Assembly: GCF_002095475.1 (NCBI RefSeq)
Contig: NZ_MLFR01000023.1
Coordinates: 29,546 to 93,545 of the forward strand
From: Pantoea rwandensis
GTDB lineage: Bacteria > Pseudomonadota > Gammaproteobacteria > Enterobacterales > Enterobacteriaceae
Direction: 5' to 3'
Length of the DNA: 64,000 nt
Shown: positions 60,432-64,000 of the stretch, in pieces
Layout of the letters: the number at the start of each line of letters is the position of its first letter
Position numbering within the stretch: the first letter of the stretch is position 1
Translations under genes and position numbers: made by a program
The notes under the pieces: generated by a model
Told to the model about the DNA's origin: nothing
Database searches by the model: none
Seen by the model: only the letters and a program-made list of their open reading frames with translations

Positions 60432-61414
60432 TACAGCCCCATTTTCACCAGTTTTGGCAGGTTTTCTTTGTCCAGACTTTCGGTGTTGTTGCCGAGGATG
60501 GTGTGAGTCGCCTCGTCTACTTTCACTTTGCCCAGACCCTCGATGGTCATGCCGTCGGTAATGGGCTCTTTCTTCTGCATCATGTCGGCAATGCGCACGA
60601 ACACTTCGCCTGCGGTTTCTGGGTTCCAGATGTAGCCGCCTTTGATTGCGCCACGCTGCACCAGTGACGCCCCTTGGCCTGGACTGAAGGCACCGATCAC
60701 GCACACTTGGTCGATCTTGTTACGGTTCATCACCGCACGACCGGCACCAATTGGGCCTTGAGAACCGAATGCCATAATCCCTTTCAGGTCCGGGTATTTG
60801 GACATCAGCTCGTTGGTGGTACGAATCGAGTCATCCAGCGATTCGCCCACGCCGAACTTGTCAGTGACCATCTGCATTTTCGGATAGTGTTCTTTCTGGT
60901 AGTTCAACGCGGCATCGGTCCACTGCTGATGCAATGGCACCGTCAGGCTGCCGACGTACATGGCGTATTTGCCTTCTTCATGCATGCATTTCGCCAGCGC
61001 TTTCATGTGGTTGATACCGTGCGTTGGCGCATCCACCAGTTCGAAGTCCCAGTTGGCGCCTTTCTGATCCGGTGACTCGTGGGTGATGACCTGAATTCCG
61101 GCTTCACGGGCGCGTTTCAGCACCGGCTCCAGCACTTTCGGGTCATTCGGCACCACCCCAATGATGTCCACTTTCTGTGCAATCAAATCTTCAATCGCAC
61201 GCACCTGCAGTGCCGGGTCGGCAGCAGTTGGGCCGACCATCCATGCATCAATGCCGCGTTTTGCCGCTTCACTCTTGATGCCCGCTTCCATGGCGTTGAA
61301 CCACGGAATACCGCCAATTTTCACCACGATACCCATGCGGAGTTTGTCGGCAGCGTGCGCGCCAGTAGCGGCAAACAGGGCAAGCAGAGAACAGGCGATA
61401 AGATGTTTTTTCAT
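60431..61414 (-). CDS. Sugar-binding periplasmic protein
   Basis: The 327-residue precursor has a Sec signal peptide (MKKHLIACSLLALFAATGAHA, cleaved before ADKL) and a type I periplasmic-binding fold of the ribose/rhamnose/AI-2 cluster: 'IVVKIGGIPWFNAMEAGIKS', 'VGPTAADPALQVRAIEDL', 'GVVPNDPKVLEPVLKRA'. Ligand cannot be read from sequence; the downstream kinases and epimerase point to an allose- or allulose-like sugar. GGAGTC precedes the ATG. Confidence 0.9.
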   Translation of the reverse strand: MKKHLIACSLLALFAATGAHAADKLRMGIVVKIGGIPWFNAMEAGIKSEAAKRGIDAWMVGPTAADPALQVRAIEDLIAQKVDIIGVVPNDPKVLEPVLKRAREAGIQVITHESPDQKGANWDFELVDAPTHGINHMKALAKCMHEEGKYAMYVGSLTVPLHQQWTDAALNYQKEHYPKMQMVTDKFGVGESLDDSIRTTNELMSKYPDLKGIMAFGSQGPIGAGRAVMNRNKIDQVCVIGAFSPGQGASLVQRGAIKGGYIWNPETAGEVFVRIADMMQKKEPITDGMTIEGLGKVKVDEATHTILGNNTESLDKENLPKLVKMGL

Positions 61415-61426
61415 AAAGACTCCGGA

Positions 61427-62257
61427 TTAATTTTTTATTAGCTGCATAGAATTGTTGCGCTGCGAGCAATCAATAATATTGACGCCGTTCCAGGCTAATT
61501 CTTGTTCCAGCTCTTTGTCTTTTAATTGGTCAGTAATGAGAAAGTCCACATCGCGATAATGGCAAATACGCGCGAATGAGGGCCGCAGGAATTTACTGGC
61601 GTCTAGCAGGAGATGTTTTCTTTCTGCTGCCAACAGCATTTGCTGTTTTAAATGTGCGTTGTTTTCGTTACCTTCACGTAAATAACCGTCATTGCCTAAA
61701 CTGCTACAGGAAAAAAAGATCTTATTAATCTGAAATTCCCGTAAAGGCTGCTCAGCGACCACGCCGTGGAAATCTTCATAACGGTCAGAATATTCTCCTC
61801 CCAAACAGATAGTGCGGATACTGCCTCGCGCCGCAAGGGTTTGTACAATTCTGATAGAGTTAGTTAACACCGTTAATTCAATATCCGGCAGCTGTCGCGC
61901 TAAATACCAGCAAGTGGTGCTACTGTCGAGTAATATACAATCACCAGGGCTGATGAAATCGAGTGCACGTTTGGCAATCGCCATTTTTGCATCGACGTGT
62001 TCATTCATTCTCTGGCGGAAAGCTAATTCGTACTCGTTAACACCTCTCGTATTACCCTGAATGTTAGCGGCCTGTCGTTTTGCTGGTACTGCACCGCCGT
62101 GGCTACGTTGTAATAGCCCACGTTTCTCCAGTTGAGTTAAATCACGGCGAATGGTTTCCTGGGAGACCTGACACAACGTGACTAATTCAGCGACAATAAC
62201 TCGACCATTTAAATTAAGTTCGTCAATAATCCGCTGCTGTCTTTCAATCGGCAACAT
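61427..62257 (-). CDS. DeoR-family transcriptional regulator
   Basis: The 276-residue protein has an N-terminal DeoR winged HTH ('RQQRIIDELNLNGRVIVAEL' then 'VSQETIRRDLTQLEKRGLLQRSHGGAV') and a sugar-phosphate-sensing domain ('DCILLDSSTTCWYLARQLP'). I use the ATG at 62257 behind GGAGGG; the longer frame adds 45 residues without likeness. It is followed after 12 bp by the binding-protein gene and probably regulates the whole operon in response to a sugar phosphate. Confidence 0.9.
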   Translation of the reverse strand: MLPIERQQRIIDELNLNGRVIVAELVTLCQVSQETIRRDLTQLEKRGLLQRSHGGAVPAKRQAANIQGNTRGVNEYELAFRQRMNEHVDAKMAIAKRALDFISPGDCILLDSSTTCWYLARQLPDIELTVLTNSIRIVQTLAARGSIRTICLGGEYSDRYEDFHGVVAEQPLREFQINKIFFSCSSLGNDGYLREGNENNAHLKQQMLLAAERKHLLLDASKFLRPSFARICHYRDVDFLITDQLKDKELEQELAWNGVNIIDCSQRNNSMQLIKN

Positions 62258-62748
62258 AACTGCCCTCCGATGGTTATAAATTACTGGATACCGCAGCGGG
62301 AAAATGTGGACTACGCACGAGTACGCAGTGCCCAAAATGCCCAACGGTATTAGGGTGATGTGAGTCAAATTTTTATGTAAATGAGATCTCAAAATTTCAC
62401 TAATAGGAGATCTAATTCACATAAACACGCGTATTGGCGCGAAATCGAAGGAGGGGTAGCAAATAACTATTACCGCAGGCAAACAGCCTATCATGACCGG
62501 ATATGACCGTTTGTGTGTATTTGACCGATTTGTGATGGCAGCACAATTGTCCGACGAATCCGATTGAGCAGAATTCGGTCGAAACGGATGATGGAGGTAT
62601 TGCGTCATCCAGCCATATAACGCCTCAAGGCGGCGGCTTTTTCAGCAGTTAACATCGCTTTTCGGGCCAGCTCACAGTTTCGGCCTGCTGACAGCGTTGC
62701 CGTTGCGCTATCATTTTCTTTCAAGGAATTTGGGGACCGGTTTTTTTA
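62258..62748. other. 491-bp intergenic region with repeated motifs
   Basis: No gene is supported. Visible signals: two AGATCT palindromes (62384-62389 and 62408-62413, 24 bp apart); three direct TGACCG words (62494, 62504, 62522), of which the last two are part of an 18-bp-spaced repeat TGACCG(T/A)TTGTG-like; and CTCAAGGCGGCGGC near 62626 without matching arms. The motifs lie upstream of the DeoR-family gene and are candidate operator sites. The end holds the 5' region of the DUF1176 gene. Confidence 0.5.
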
Positions 62749-63822
62749 ATGTCGTATTGGATGAAGTCGCTGCTTTTGTTGCCGTTTATGGTTGTCGCGT
62801 GCGTTCAGGCTGAGCCACTGCAAAAGTCATTTTCTGACTGGCAGATCACCTGTAACAACGCGGCTTTTTGCGTGGCGCGCAGTTTTCCTGGAGACAATGG
62901 TTTAGTGATGACGATTTCACGCCACGCTGGCGTCAACGATCGTCCGCTACTGCGCATCGACTACGGCAGTGCTTACAGTGGTGAATTGCCTGGCGGTCCG
63001 CTGAAAGATAATTTGCTGCTGGATCAACGTCGGCTGACGCCAGACCTGAAACACTGGACGGTGGAGCCGCATCATCTTGCTACCAGCAACGCTATCGCGA
63101 TTGACGAGTTTCTGGCGCAAACGCTGGATGCCAACTCGCTGCAATTGACCTACCAAGCCAAAGCCAGCATTCCGTTGAGCGGTATGAAAGCGGCGCTGTT
63201 ACTGATGGATGACGTGCAAGGCAGGGTAAATGGGGCCAGTGCGTGGGTGAAGCGGGGCGAGCGCGCGCAGTGGGATGTGCCGCCAGCGCCTTCGTTACCG
63301 CAACTGCCAGCATCCATACCGCAGCCTGCACCGCTGACTCAAGAGGAAACGTCCGGGCTCATTGACTACGGTACATGGCGCGTTAACACCGATAACTGCT
63401 CGCTTGACCCGTTGCGGCGAGAAGTGAGTGTGGCACCGCTCACTGACAGTAAAGCGCTGATTTTAGTCAGCTGCGAAACCGGTGCTTATAATGTCATTGA
63501 TTTAGCGTTTGAAGTGACTCGCACCCAGCCTTATGTGGCGCGCGGCCTGATGCTCACGTTACCGTTCACCCCGCCATCGCACAGCGACAATCAGCTGGAA
63601 TTGATCAATGCGGAGTTTGATGGCAGTAGTGGTTTGCTTTACACCTTCAGCAAAGGTCGTAGGTTAGGGGATTGCGGCGTGGCCACGCGCTGGCAATATG
63701 ATGGCAACGAATTTGTGCTGGCAGAGTACGCAGAAGAGAAAATTTGCGATGCCTGGCACAGCAGTGACGATTGGCCAACCTTGTGGGTTAGCCAGTCGCA
63801 GAATGCGGTTCAGTCGCGTTAG
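62749..63822 (+). CDS. DUF1176 exported protein
   Basis: The 357-residue precursor has an N-terminal signal sequence (about 1-22). The V-V-A-C at 16-19 also fits a lipobox, so it could be a lipoprotein instead. The rest matches the DUF1176 layout, with 'SFSDWQITCNNAAFCVA' early, a Pro-rich linker (about 185-200) and 'GDCGVATRWQYDGNEFVLAEYAEEKICDAW' at the end, with paired Cys likely in disulfides. Function unknown. GGGGA lies upstream of the ATG. Alone, divergent from the sugar operon. Confidence 0.82.
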   Translation: MSYWMKSLLLLPFMVVACVQAEPLQKSFSDWQITCNNAAFCVARSFPGDNGLVMTISRHAGVNDRPLLRIDYGSAYSGELPGGPLKDNLLLDQRRLTPDLKHWTVEPHHLATSNAIAIDEFLAQTLDANSLQLTYQAKASIPLSGMKAALLLMDDVQGRVNGASAWVKRGERAQWDVPPAPSLPQLPASIPQPAPLTQEETSGLIDYGTWRVNTDNCSLDPLRREVSVAPLTDSKALILVSCETGAYNVIDLAFEVTRTQPYVARGLMLTLPFTPPSHSDNQLELINAEFDGSSGLLYTFSKGRRLGDCGVATRWQYDGNEFVLAEYAEEKICDAWHSSDDWPTLWVSQSQNAVQSR

Positions 63823-63834
63823 CGCAGTCTGCTC

Positions 63835-63885
63835 GGTGCGCATAAATGCGCACCCTACAATGTAGGGGCGCCATTTATGGCGACC
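63835..63885. repeat. Paired hairpin repeats (B inverted, A direct)
   Basis: A B-type hairpin (63835-63858, core TGCGCATAAATGCGCA, ending CCTAC) and an A-type hairpin (63862-63885, GTAGG start, core GGCGCCATTTATGGCG) face each other across AAT, much like a BIME built of two REPs. It begins 13 bp after the DUF1176 gene. Confidence 0.85.
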
Positions 63886-63955
63886 GCGACGCGCAACCGA
63901 ATTAACGAATCGCTTGCACCGTCATCGGCGAGTCATTCTGATTACCGATCAATTT

Positions 63956-64000
63956 GGTGCGCATAATGCGCACCCTACAATGTAGGGGCGCCATTTATGG
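63956..64000. repeat. Second paired hairpin repeat, cut by window end
   Basis: The same B-inverted/A-direct arrangement recurs 121 bp later. The B unit (63956-63978) lacks one base of its loop (GCATAATGC), and the A unit (from 63982) is truncated by the end of the window. Confidence 0.85.

Noticed and set aside
58923..60704. 593-aa version of the sugar ATPase
   Set aside because: The first 91 residues are the antisense-like shadow of the binding-protein gene in another frame; the ABC domain starts after 60431.
1..64000. tRNA or rRNA genes
   Set aside because: No cloverleaf-like sequence with a T-loop GTTCRA consensus at proper spacing, and no rRNA sequence, was found by eye.

Overview
The window reads as chromosomal DNA of an Enterobacterales bacterium, most likely Erwiniaceae and probably Pantoea-like. 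The basis is near-identity of many proteins to Escherichia coli ones recalled from memory, E. coli-like gene order in blocks (narQ–acrD–ypfM // yffB–dapE–ypfN–ypfH–tmcA–ypfJ–purC–bamC–dapA–gcvR–bcp and bepA–yfgD–hda–uraA–upp–purM–purN // ppk–ppx), and lineage-specific insertions between the blocks. No database search was possible, so the genus is an inference.

Layout. 1-1374: palindromic repeats, a small DUF2158 protein and a HicA-like/HTH gene pair that may be a toxin-antitoxin module. 1377-7487 (minus strand): mgtE, yfgG, tehB, ppx, ppk. 7670-12136 (plus): a second-type Pst phosphate importer whose permeases carry large periplasmic domains; the PstC-like gene has a one-base frameshift. 12.14-12.44 kb: a second copy of the composite repeat that opens the window. 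12446-18950: purN-purM, upp-uraA, hda, yfgD, bepA, with a perfect PurR operator, an E. coli-like UTP-sensing upp start region and a CTG start for hda. 19590-28384: accessory block with two tandem DsrE-like genes, a LacI-family regulator with a perfect 20-bp palindrome, an ERIC element, an ABC importer with a GpdQ-like phosphodiesterase, and a diguanylate cyclase. 28429-38178: core genes bcp to yffB.

38.19-44.75 kb is a clearly AT-rich genomic island inserted between yffB and the 19-codon gene ypfM, which I recall as neighbours in E. coli. It holds a decayed serine-recombinase fragment, two 2-TM membrane proteins of like design, two small genes (one interrupted by an in-frame stop), an HNH endonuclease, a secreted Asn/Thr-rich repeat protein, a decayed IS3-family element that cut off a neighbouring gene, and an intact RelA/SpoT-type alarmone synthetase. 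The content looks like a defence/toxin island and is the best place to look for new biology.

45393-54278 returns to core-type genes: ypfM, acrD, a narQ-narP operon, a DUF1471 protein, ansP and nudK. 54332-62257 (minus strand) is an eight-gene operon for uptake and use of an allose/allulose-like sugar: DeoR regulator, periplasmic binding protein, ATPase, two permeases, AlsE-like epimerase, AlsK-like kinase and a frameshifted ribokinase-like gene. A DUF1176 protein and two more palindromic repeat pairs close the window.

Across the window a family of short hairpin repeats recurs between genes. They share a GTAG edge and a central ATTTAT (or a near variant), while the stem bases change in compensating pairs. 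One copy doubles as the purC terminator.
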